Below, one piece after another: positions 25,782 through 36,581 of a stretch of 64,000 nucleotides of DNA. This DNA is from an uncultured Kiritimatiellota bacterium. GTDB taxonomy: Bacteria; Verrucomicrobiota; Kiritimatiellia; RFP12; UBA1067. The translations under genes were made by a program, and so were the position numbers. The notes under the pieces were generated by a model that was not told the origin of the DNA, searched no databases, and worked only from the letters and a program-made list of their open reading frames with translations. The stretch lies in assembly GCA_934635385.1 (NCBI GenBank), contig CAKTZI010000013.1:20160-84159 (forward strand), read 5' to 3'. Each line of letters starts with the position of its first letter. Position 1 is the stretch's first letter.

Positions 25782-25793
25782 GGAGACTTCCGG

Positions 25794-26525
<732 letters not shown>

Positions 26526-26527
26526 GT

Positions 26528-26539
26528 CCCCCCCCCCCC
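26528..26539. repeat. Homopolymer of 12 C (12 G on the tlyA coding strand)
   Basis: The tract occupies the Shine-Dalgarno position of tlyA, ending two nt before its GTG, in the 23-bp gap after the preceding fusion gene. Such tracts change length by slippage; its exact length in an assembly is uncertain. Confidence 0.8.
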
Positions 26540-26548
26540 GATCGCGCG

Positions 26549-28702
26549 TCAGACCTTGATCTTGCCGGACGACGTGCGCGGGAACGGCTCGGCGCGCACG
26601 ACGACCGTCTTCACGCGCTTGTAGACGGGCAGCGTCAGGTTCAGCTCGCCAATCGCGCGGCGGATCGCCTCCTCGGACGCCTCGCCGTACACCTCGGCCT
26701 TGATTTCGCGCGTCTCGCCCTCACCGGACACGACGACTTCGCAGACGCCAGGCAACGCAAGAATCTGCGCCTCCAGCTCCTCCGGCGCGACCTTCTTGCC
26801 GCTCGACAGGACGATCGTGCGCGAGAGGCGTCCCGTGATCCAGACGGAGCCGTCCGCGTCGATGCGCCCCAAGTCGCCCGTGTGAAACCAGCCGTCCGCG
26901 TCGATCACCTGCGCCGTGCGCTCCGGCATCCTGTAGTAGCCCTTCATCACCGCCGGGCCGCGAATCAGCAGCTCGCCCGTCTCGGACACCTTCGTCTCGA
27001 GGGACGGGCACTGCGTGACGTGCCCGGCGCATCCGGCGCGCAGGTCGCCCGCCGCCGGGCCGACCGAATAGATCGCCGTCGTCTCGGTGAGCCCATAGGC
27101 GCCCAGCACCTTCACGCCCTGCGCCGTCAGGCGGTCGTAGGCGCACGGCGACATCGGCGCGCCGCCGACGAGAATCCAGTCGATCGGCTGTCCGAGCGCG
27201 GCCTCGGCCGTCGCGCCGCGCTGCGCGATCTTCTTCGACAGCAGGTCGGCGAGCGCCGGCACGAGCGCGAGGACGTTGACGCGGAAGCGCTCCACGGCGT
27301 CATAGACGCGGCGGAAGTCGGGGCAGACGCCGAGCGCGACGCCCTGCGACAGGAAGAAGTACGACGCGCAGCAGCCGTAGATGTGGTGGAGCGGCAGCAG
27401 CATGAGCGAACGGTCGCCCGGCTTCACCGAAAGCGCGGCGGCGTACGACGCGATGAACGCCTCGATTCCGGCGATCGTCAGCTCCGCGCCGCGCGGCTCG
27501 CTCGTCGTGCCGCTCGTGAACATGATCATCGACGTGCGTGACGTGTCGATCCGCTCCGCGTCCCAGACGCTCGCCTGCGGCTGCACGAGTCCGCGCACCC
27601 TGTCGAGGAAGCGCTCCGTCTTGATGGAGCCGAAGCCGCCCGTCTTGAGGCCGGGGCAGAGGTCGCGCACGGCGTGCGCCTTCTCGCAGTAGAGGGCCGA
27701 GTAGACGAGGACGCTCGCCCCCGTGAACGTGATGCGCGCGGCGATCTCCGCCGGCGTGAGGTTGACGTCCATCGGGATCACCGTCGCGCCCGCGAACATG
27801 ATCGCCACGTGCGCGACGAACCACTCGTAGGAGTTTTCGCCAAGGAGCGCGACCTTCTCGCCCGGCGCGTACTTCCGCACAAGCCGCACGACGAGGTCGA
27901 CGTCGTCCGTGAACTGCCGCCAGTTGATCGGCAGGGAGCGGTCACCCGACGTGACGAGAAACGCCGGCGCGCCGGCCTGCTCCTTGCGCAGGCGCTTGAA
28001 CGCGTCGAAGAGCGAGAAGCGGCGTTCGGTCTCGTAGGTCTTCTCGACCTCCTCCCACGTGCGTGTCGTGAAGAAGCGCGCGATGGCCGTGTCGTACTCG
28101 GCCGTGTGGGCGAACGCCTTCTTCATGAGCCGGAAGCGCGTGTCGAGGCCGAGCGTGCCGCCGTGCGCCGAAAGCTCGTTGACGAGGTTCGGGTAGTCGA
28201 GCGGATCGGTCACGGACGCGACGCGCAGGTAGTTCTTCGCCGACGCGCGCACCATGCAGGGGCCGCCGATGTCGATGTTCGTGCGCGCCATCTCCGGCGT
28301 CACGCCCGGCTTCGCGACCGTCTCGCGGAACGGATAGAGGTTCACGACGACCATGTCGAACGGATGCGCCGCAAGGCGGCGGAGGTCGGCCTGGTGCGCG
28401 TCGTTGTACGTCTCGGAGAGGAGGCCGAGGTAGATCTTGAAGTCGAGCGTCTTCACGAGACCGCCCTGCATTTCCGGCTGGCCCGTGTAGTCGGAGACGG
28501 CGACGAGCGTGTCCTTCGCCGCGTCGCCGAGAATCTCCTTCACCTTCACGTAGGTTCCGCCCGTCGAATAGATCTTCACGCCGGGACACGCCTTCACAAG
28601 GGCGGGGACGAAGGTTTCGAGCCCCGTCTTGTCCGAGACGGACATGAGGACGTTGCGAACCGGGACGCGGTTGTCGATGCGGGTGACGATGTTCAGCGAC
28701 AT
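26549..28702 (-). CDS. Fusion of a PurH-type IMP cyclohydrolase domain with an acyl-CoA synthetase
   Basis: One uninterrupted 717-residue frame joins two enzymes. Residues 15-215 match the IMP cyclohydrolase (MGS-like) half of PurH: LMSVSDKTGLE, YSTGGTYVKVKE, VSDYTGQPEMQGGLVKTL, DMVVVNLYPFRETV, NIDIGGPCMVRASAKN and FAHTAEYDTAIARFF. The usual KTLHPK is KTLDFK here. The AICAR formyltransferase half is absent. Residues 225-717 form a complete AMP-binding ligase: IMFTSGTTSEPRG (A3), GAYGLTETT (A5), GWFHTGDLG (A7) and the C-terminal catalytic Lys in SSGKIKV (A10). No separate start or ribosome-binding site is evident at the junction. The combined role is unknown. A promoter box lies 33 nt upstream, and tlyA follows. 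Confidence 0.88.
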   Translation of the reverse strand: MSLNIVTRIDNRVPVRNVLMSVSDKTGLETFVPALVKACPGVKIYSTGGTYVKVKEILGDAAKDTLVAVSDYTGQPEMQGGLVKTLDFKIYLGLLSETYNDAHQADLRRLAAHPFDMVVVNLYPFRETVAKPGVTPEMARTNIDIGGPCMVRASAKNYLRVASVTDPLDYPNLVNELSAHGGTLGLDTRFRLMKKAFAHTAEYDTAIARFFTTRTWEEVEKTYETERRFSLFDAFKRLRKEQAGAPAFLVTSGDRSLPINWRQFTDDVDLVVRLVRKYAPGEKVALLGENSYEWFVAHVAIMFAGATVIPMDVNLTPAEIAARITFTGASVLVYSALYCEKAHAVRDLCPGLKTGGFGSIKTERFLDRVRGLVQPQASVWDAERIDTSRTSMIMFTSGTTSEPRGAELTIAGIEAFIASYAAALSVKPGDRSLMLLPLHHIYGCCASYFFLSQGVALGVCPDFRRVYDAVERFRVNVLALVPALADLLSKKIAQRGATAEAALGQPIDWILVGGAPMSPCAYDRLTAQGVKVLGAYGLTETTAIYSVGPAAGDLRAGCAGHVTQCPSLETKVSETGELLIRGPAVMKGYYRMPERTAQVIDADGWFHTGDLGRIDADGSVWITGRLSRTIVLSSGKKVAPEELEAQILALPGVCEVVVSGEGETREIKAEVYGEASEEAIRRAIGELNLTLPVYKRVKTVVVRAEPFPRTSSGKIKV

Positions 28703-28735
28703 GATGTTCTCCGTAAGGTGAAGTCAGTTTTTCGT

Positions 28736-28744
28736 ATTATATCA
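28736..28744 (-). promoter_or_regulatory. Extended -10 promoter of the cyclohydrolase-ligase fusion, overlapping the rsmB stop
   Basis: TGATATAAT on the minus strand. The TAA stop codon of rsmB lies within TATAAT. The fusion gene starts 33 nt downstream. Confidence 0.7.
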
Positions 28745-30020
28745 AATCCGCCGCAGCCCCTGAGGGCGCTTTCCGCAACGCGGCGGCGAAAGATCCGTCG
28801 TGGCCTGTCTCGAACGGTACGGATTCTTTCGTCTCGTGCAACGAGAAGTCGGGGTGGCGCGCAAGGAACGACTCAACCTGCGCCACGTTCTCCTCCGGCT
28901 CGTTCGAGCACGTCGAATAGACAAGCGTACCGCCCGGCGCGACATGCGCCGCCGCCGCGTCGAGGATCTCCGCCTGCAGCTTCACGAGCTCGGCAAGCTT
29001 CTCAGTACTCCAGTTCCACCGCGCGTCGGGCCGCCGACGGAAGACGCCCGTGTTGGAACACGGCGCATCGACGAGAACCTTTGGGAAATGATCGAATGAA
29101 GGAATAATCGAATGGTCGAATGGGCGAGCGCCTCCCTCGATTCGATTATTCGACGATTCGGCCATTCGATTATTTCCCAGCCCCGCTACGACCTTCACGT
29201 CCGTGAGATTCAGCCGCCGCAGGTTCTCCTCCAGCCGCGCGCGGCGGCGGGGGTTGACCTCGCACGCCGTCACGTCCGCGCCGCGCCACGCGAGCTGGAC
29301 GGTCTTGCCGCCCGGCGCCGCGCAGGCGTCGAGGATGCGCTCGCCCGGCTGCGGATCGAGAAGCTCGACCGCGAGGCGCGTCCCCGGATCCTGCACGATG
29401 AACTCGCCCGCCGCGAAGCCGGACACGTCGGACACCTTCTGCCCGCGCTCGAGCTGCGTGAACGTGCCGTCCCTGCGCGCGAGGTAGGTGACGGCCGGCG
29501 CGTTGTGCCACGCGGCGAGCCGCTCGGCGTTCTCCGCGCCGAAGCGCGCCGTCCAGCGGCGCACGAGCGCCGTGGGGAACGTCTCCAGCTCCGTGCCGAG
29601 GGAAACGGCGTCGCGCTGACGGATAAGATTGCGCAGGACGCCGTTGACGACGCGCGCGATGGACGGGTTCTCGCACGCCTTTGCCGCCGCAACCGTCTCG
29701 TTGACCGCCGCGAAGTCGGGCACGTCGTCCATGTAGAGGATCTGTGCCGCGCCGACGTAGAGCAAAGCCTCCAGCTCGCCCTTCGGCCACTGCTTCGCGA
29801 ACGCGCCGAGGACGTGCCGCAGAGGCCGCAGCCGGCGGATCACCGTGTAGACGAGATCCTGCACGAACGCGCGATCCGGCCCGTCGGGCAGGAGGTTCGC
29901 GGGGAACTCCTTCGTGAGGAGCCAGCGGGCGACGACGAACGCCGCCGTACGACGCGCGTTCCCAGTGGAGCGCCTGTGCGCGCCGCCGCCGACCCGTGCT
30001 TCAGATTGAGGATAGTTCAT
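28737..30020 (-). CDS. rsmB: 16S rRNA (cytosine-967-C5)-methyltransferase
   Basis: The 427-residue protein has an N-terminal NusB-like helical domain (ARRTAAFVVARWLL, VNETVAAAKA, VNGVLRNLIRQ) and a C-terminal RsmB/Sun methyltransferase domain with LDACAAPGGKTVQLA (AdoMet), VLVDAPCSNTGVFRRRPD (first cysteine) and LVYSTCSNEPEENV (catalytic cysteine). Between the strand VKVVAGL and the strand KVLVDAPC, where the family has a short loop, about 32 residues are encoded by an inverted pair of family A repeats (29083-29178). The insertion keeps the frame and lies at the substrate side of the fold. Start ATG 30020 has a weak ribosome-binding site. It lies 41 nt downstream of valS. Confidence 0.95.
   Translation of the reverse strand: MNYPQSEARVGGGAHRRSTGNARRTAAFVVARWLLTKEFPANLLPDGPDRAFVQDLVYTVIRRLRPLRHVLGAFAKQWPKGELEALLYVGAAQILYMDDVPDFAAVNETVAAAKACENPSIARVVNGVLRNLIRQRDAVSLGTELETFPTALVRRWTARFGAENAERLAAWHNAPAVTYLARRDGTFTQLERGQKVSDVSGFAAGEFIVQDPGTRLAVELLDPQPGERILDACAAPGGKTVQLAWRGADVTACEVNPRRRARLEENLRRLNLTDVKVVAGLGNNRMAESSNNRIEGGARPFDHSIIPSFDHFPKVLVDAPCSNTGVFRRRPDARWNWSTEKLAELVKLQAEILDAAAAHVAPGGTLVYSTCSNEPEENVAQVESFLARHPDFSLHETKESVPFETGHDGSFAAALRKAPSGAAADLI
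29083..29178. repeat. Family A repeat, inverted pair, in frame in rsmB
   Basis: Two 39-bp copies (29083-29121 minus-oriented, 29140-29178 plus-oriented) surround an 18-bp spacer, 96 bp or 32 codons in all. Each copy is four 8-bp words followed by ATTTCCC. Plus copy: ATTCGATT, ATTCGACG, ATTCGGCC, ATTCGATT. Minus copy: ATTCGACC, ATTCGATT, ATTCCTTC, ATTCGATC. Together they can fold into a long hairpin. Confidence 0.9.
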
Positions 30021-30061
30021 GTCAGAATCGAATCAGAGCCGCATCATTCCTCGTGAACCCG

Positions 30062-32809
<2,748 letters not shown>

Positions 32810-32843
32810 TTTTTCTTGCGTCTTTTCTCTTTAGGGAGCGGAT

Positions 32844-32852
32844 ATTATAGCA
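32844..32852 (-). promoter_or_regulatory. Extended -10 promoter of valS
   Basis: TGCTATAAT on the minus strand, 34 nt before the valS ATG, between valS and the recD2 stop. Confidence 0.7.
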
Positions 32853-32890
32853 TAAATGGGGCCTTCATCCGACGCAGGGGCGTCAGCCGC

Positions 32891-35086
32891 CTACTGTGCG
32901 GACGGCGGTGCCGCCAGCCGCTCGGCGAGGGACGTGCGGCGCTCGCGCACGGTGTTCGTCTTGATCGCCTGGTCGATCGCGTAGGGCACGCCCATCAGCA
33001 GCACGAGCCGCTTGCCGCGCGTGATCGCCGTGTAGAGCAGGTTGCGCTGCAGCATCACGTAGTGCTGCGTATGAATCAGCACGATGACGGCCGGATACTC
33101 GCTGCCCTGCGACTTGTGGATCGTCATCGCATAGGCGAGCACAAGCTCGTCGAGGTCGCCCGCGTCGTACTTCACGGGCTTGCCGTCGAAGAGGACGACG
33201 AGCGAACGGTCTTCGGCACTCACCGACTGCACGAAGCCGACGTCGCCGTTGAAGACGTCCTTGTCGTAGTTGTTGCGCAGCTGCATCACGCGGTCGCCGA
33301 CGCGGAAGAGCGTGCCACCGCGCTTCACGGCGTCGCCGGACGGGTTGAGGGCCTTCTGTAGCTCGACGTTGAGGTTGTCCGTGCCCAGCACGTTCTTGCG
33401 CATGGGCGTCAGCACCTGCACGTCCCGCAGGGGATCCATCCCGAACTTGCGCGGGATGCGCGTCGTCATGAACTCGATCGCGCGCCTGAGGCAGAGCTCG
33501 GGATCCTCACAGCGGACGAAGTAGAAGTCGCTTTCGCCGTGCGCGATCTCCAGCGGCTCGCCCGCGTTCACGTGATGCGCGTTCTTGACGATGAGCCCCG
33601 TCGTGTCCTGGCGGAAGATGAAGTCAAGCCGCGTCGCCGGCAGCGCGCGCGACTTGATGAGGTCACCCAAGACCGAGCCGGGGCCGACGGACGGCAGCTG
33701 GTCGGTGTCGCCGACCCAGACGACGGTCGCCGTGTCGGGAATCGCCTTCAGCAGCTCGCACGCGAGCTTCACGTCGATCATCGACGTCTCGTCGAAGACG
33801 AAGACGTCCCCTTCCAGCGGATTCTCCGCGTCGAACGTGAAACGATTCGTGACGGGGTTCCACTTCAGGAGACGGTGGATCGTCTGTGCGGGCGCGCCGA
33901 CCGATTCCGTCATCCGCTTCGCGGCGCGTCCCGTCGGCGCGGCCAGCACAATCTTCAGCCGCTTCGCGGAGAAGATCTCGACCAGCGCGCGGATGATCGT
34001 CGTCTTGCCGACGCCCGGCCCGCCCGTGATGATCGAGAACTTCGACGACAGCGAATGGACGAGCGCCTCGCGCTGCCTCTCGGCGAGCTCGAAGCGCTGG
34101 CGCGCCTGCCACCAGGCGATGGCCTTCTCCGGGGCGAACGCGGCGAAGGAGCGCGGCGCGTCGAGGATCGCCCGCACGCGCGCGGCGACGTCGCGCTCGG
34201 AGTAGTAGAGCGACTTCAGGTAGATCCGCCGCGCGTCGGCGGCGTTCCCCGTGTCCTGGAAGACGACGCGCCCCTCGTCGATCTCCGTGCGCAGGGCGTC
34301 CGCAAGGATCTCCAGCGGAATTTCCGTCAGCTCGTGCGCATGCAGCAGGAGGTCGTTCTCGAACGTCCAGCAGTGCCCGCCCGTCTCGGCCTCCGTCTCC
34401 AGCGTGTAGCTGATCGACGCGCGCGCGCGGAGCGGCGAGTCCTTCGGGATGCCGACCGAGAGCGCGATCTTGTCCGCCGTCGCAAAGCCGATGCCCCAGA
34501 TGTCGCGGCAGAGGCGGTAGGGGTCGGCCTTGACGATGGCGATCGCGTCCGGCCCGTACTTGCGCACGATCTTCGTCATCTTCGTGATCGAGATGCCGTA
34601 GGTCTGCCCGAAGATGAGGTTCTCGCGCATCGACTCGTTCGCATGCCAGCTCGCGCGGATCTGCCGGATCTTCGCCGCGCCCAGCTTCGGCACTTCGGAG
34701 AGCCGCGCCGACTGGTACTGCAGGACGTGCATCGTGTCCTCGCCAAACGTCGCGACGATGCGCTGGGCGAGAACGGGCCCGATGCCCTTGATGAGGCCGG
34801 AGGCGAGATAGCGCTCGACGCCCTTCAGCGAGCGCGGCGCGATGCAGGTCAGCGTGTCGGCCTTGAACTGGCGGCCATGCACCTTGTCCGTCACCCACTG
34901 GCCCTCGGCCTTGACGTCCTCACCCTCCCAGACGGCCTGCGTGCGCCCGACGACCGTGATCTCCGGGTTGCGCGCAAGCTCGAACTCGCTCGGCGTCTCG
35001 ACGTGCAGGACGGTGTAGCCGTTCTCGTCGTTGTGGTAGACGACGGACTTGATCGTCCCTTCGACGGTCTCGCGCCCGTCCGGCAT
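32891..35086 (-). CDS. recD2: RecD2-type ATP-dependent DNA helicase
   Basis: I choose ATG 35086 (731 residues), whose A is the last base of the thrC stop (TGATG). RecD2 is an SF1B 5'-3' helicase without RecB and RecC. The N-terminal region has an OB-like strand set and helix-hairpin-helix repeats (GIGPVLAQRIVATFG, GIGFATADKIA). The helicase core shows the Walker A motif TGGPGVGKTTIIRAL, FVFDETSMID (motif II), WVGDTDQLPSVGPG (motif III), FRQD (motif IV), and YAMTIHKSQGSEYPAVIV and LLYTAITRGKRLVLL (motifs V-VI). Likely roles are DNA repair and recombination. Confidence 0.95.
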   Translation of the reverse strand: MPDGRETVEGTIKSVVYHNDENGYTVLHVETPSEFELARNPEITVVGRTQAVWEGEDVKAEGQWVTDKVHGRQFKADTLTCIAPRSLKGVERYLASGLIKGIGPVLAQRIVATFGEDTMHVLQYQSARLSEVPKLGAAKIRQIRASWHANESMRENLIFGQTYGISITKMTKIVRKYGPDAIAIVKADPYRLCRDIWGIGFATADKIALSVGIPKDSPLRARASISYTLETEAETGGHCWTFENDLLLHAHELTEIPLEILADALRTEIDEGRVVFQDTGNAADARRIYLKSLYYSERDVAARVRAILDAPRSFAAFAPEKAIAWWQARQRFELAERQREALVHSLSSKFSIITGGPGVGKTTIIRALVEIFSAKRLKIVLAAPTGRAAKRMTESVGAPAQTIHRLLKWNPVTNRFTFDAENPLEGDVFVFDETSMIDVKLACELLKAIPDTATVVWVGDTDQLPSVGPGSVLGDLIKSRALPATRLDFIFRQDTTGLIVKNAHHVNAGEPLEIAHGESDFYFVRCEDPELCLRRAIEFMTTRIPRKFGMDPLRDVQVLTPMRKNVLGTDNLNVELQKALNPSGDAVKRGGTLFRVGDRVMQLRNNYDKDVFNGDVGFVQSVSAEDRSLVVLFDGKPVKYDAGDLDELVLAYAMTIHKSQGSEYPAVIVLIHTQHYVMLQRNLLYTAITRGKRLVLLMGVPYAIDQAIKTNTVRERRTSLAERLAAPPSAQ

Positions 35087-36504
35087 CAGAAGAGATCGCG
35101 CACGGCCTGGTCGATGGCCGCGACGTCGCAGACCTTCGTCTGGGCGATCGGCAGCCTCTCCAGGTCGCGGAAGGACGGCGGCGGGTCGGTTAGGACGTCC
35201 GCGCCGAACGCGCGGCGGCACGTCTCGGGGAACTTGTACGGCGTCGCCGTCGCCGCGACGACGCACGGCGCGCCCTCCTTCGGATAGCCCAGCTTCTTCG
35301 CGACGAACGTCGCGACGGCCGTGTGCGGATCGAGCAGGTAGCCCGCCGTCTCGCGCATCCGGCGCATTTCGGCCTCCGTCTCCTCCGGCGTCGCGACGCC
35401 GCCTTCGAAGTCGGCGAAGAGCCGCGCCTTCGCCGCGTCGTTCAGCTCGTAGCGGCCCTTCGTCTCCAGGTCGTCCATGAGCCGCGCGACCTCGGCGCAG
35501 TCGCCGTCGTTCAGCATCCACAGGAGGCGTTCGACGTTCGAGCTCTTGCGGATGTCCATCGACGGCGAGTTCGTGACCGTGAACGTCGGGCCCGGATCGT
35601 ACACGCCCGTCTTCACGAAGCGCGCCAGGACGTCGTTCACGTTCGAGGCGACGACGAGCTTCCGGATCGGCGTGCCGAGCCGCTTCGCGTAGTACGCCGC
35701 GAGGATGTTGCCGAAGTTGCCGGACGGCACGACGACATCAAAGGAAATTGACGAATGGTCGAATGACCGAATCGTCGAATCGTTTCGCTGGAGCAGTTTC
35801 GCGCCGGCGAGGACGTAGTAGGCGATCTGCGGCACGAGCCGCCCCGTGTTGATCGAGTTCGCGGACGAGAGCGTGACGCCGTGCGCGGCGGCCTCGGCGT
35901 TGATCTTCGCGTCGGCGAAGATGCGCTTCACGGCGGCCTGCGCATCGTCGAAGTTGCCGCGAATGCCGACGGCATGCACGTTCGCGTCGGCCGGCGTCGT
36001 CATCTGGAGCCGCTGGATCTTCGAGGTGCCCGTCGCCGGATAGAACACGATGATCTCCGTGCCGTCGACGCCCGCGAAGCCCTGCATCGCCGCCGAGCCC
36101 GTGTCGCCCGACGTCGCCGTCAGGATGAGGACGCGCTTGCCCGCCGCCGCGTGCTTCATGAAGACCGGCAGCATCGAGAGTGCGACGTCCTTGAACGCCC
36201 CCGTCTTGCCGTGGAAAAGCTCAAGGATGTGCAGACCGTCCTTCTCGACGAGCGGAATCGGGTCTTCTGCCGGGAAGCGTGCGCAGAGGCGATCCGCCGC
36301 CGCCGTCCGCACCGCCGCCGGCAGGTCGTCGAAGAGCGCGCCCATGACAAGCTCCTCGGCCGCGCGCAGCGTCTCGGCCTTCTCGATTCCCGCGACCTTC
36401 TCCACGGCCGCCGGCACATACAGCCCGCCGTCCGGCGCGAGCCCCTGAAACACCGTCTCGGCGCTCGTCGCCGCGATGCCCTTGCGTGTCGAAATGTACT
36501 TCAT
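35086..36504 (-). CDS. thrC: Threonine synthase
   Basis: I choose ATG 36504 (472 residues, MKYISTRKG...). The PLP enzyme converts O-phosphohomoserine to threonine. Evidence is the N-terminal FQGLAPDGGLYVP, the PLP-Lys motif FHGKTGAFKDVALS, LTATSGDTGSAAM and VVPSGNFGNILAAYYAK. Just before the latter strand, LQRNDSTIRSFDHSSISFD is produced by a family A repeat (35742-35780), a short in-frame insertion in a loop near the PLP phosphate site. An extended -10 box lies 28 nt upstream, and recD2 follows with a one-base overlap. Confidence 0.96.
   Translation of the reverse strand: MKYISTRKGIAATSAETVFQGLAPDGGLYVPAAVEKVAGIEKAETLRAAEELVMGALFDDLPAAVRTAAADRLCARFPAEDPIPLVEKDGLHILELFHGKTGAFKDVALSMLPVFMKHAAAGKRVLILTATSGDTGSAAMQGFAGVDGTEIIVFYPATGTSKIQRLQMTTPADANVHAVGIRGNFDDAQAAVKRIFADAKINAEAAAHGVTLSSANSINTGRLVPQIAYYVLAGAKLLQRNDSTIRSFDHSSISFDVVVPSGNFGNILAAYYAKRLGTPIRKLVVASNVNDVLARFVKTGVYDPGPTFTVTNSPSMDIRKSSNVERLLWMLNDGDCAEVARLMDDLETKGRYELNDAAKARLFADFEGGVATPEETEAEMRRMRETAGYLLDPHTAVATFVAKKLGYPKEGAPCVVAATATPYKFPETCRRAFGADVLTDPPPSFRDLERLPIAQTKVCDVAAIDQAVRDLF
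35742..35780. repeat. Family A repeat in frame in thrC
   Basis: Minus-oriented: words ATTCGACG, ATTCGGTC, ATTCGACC, ATTCGTCA followed by ATTTCCT; 39 bp, 13 codons. The coding strand reads DSTIRSFDHSSIS. Confidence 0.88.
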
Positions 36505-36532
36505 CAGAACGATCCTCTTTCTTGGAACGCGA

Positions 36533-36541
36533 ATTATACCA
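36533..36541 (-). promoter_or_regulatory. Extended -10 promoter of thrC-recD2
   Basis: TGGTATAAT on the minus strand, 28 nt before the thrC start. Confidence 0.7.
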
Positions 36542-36581
36542 AAACGGCTTGCATCCGGGGATGCCCAGGCGAATCGCGGAG

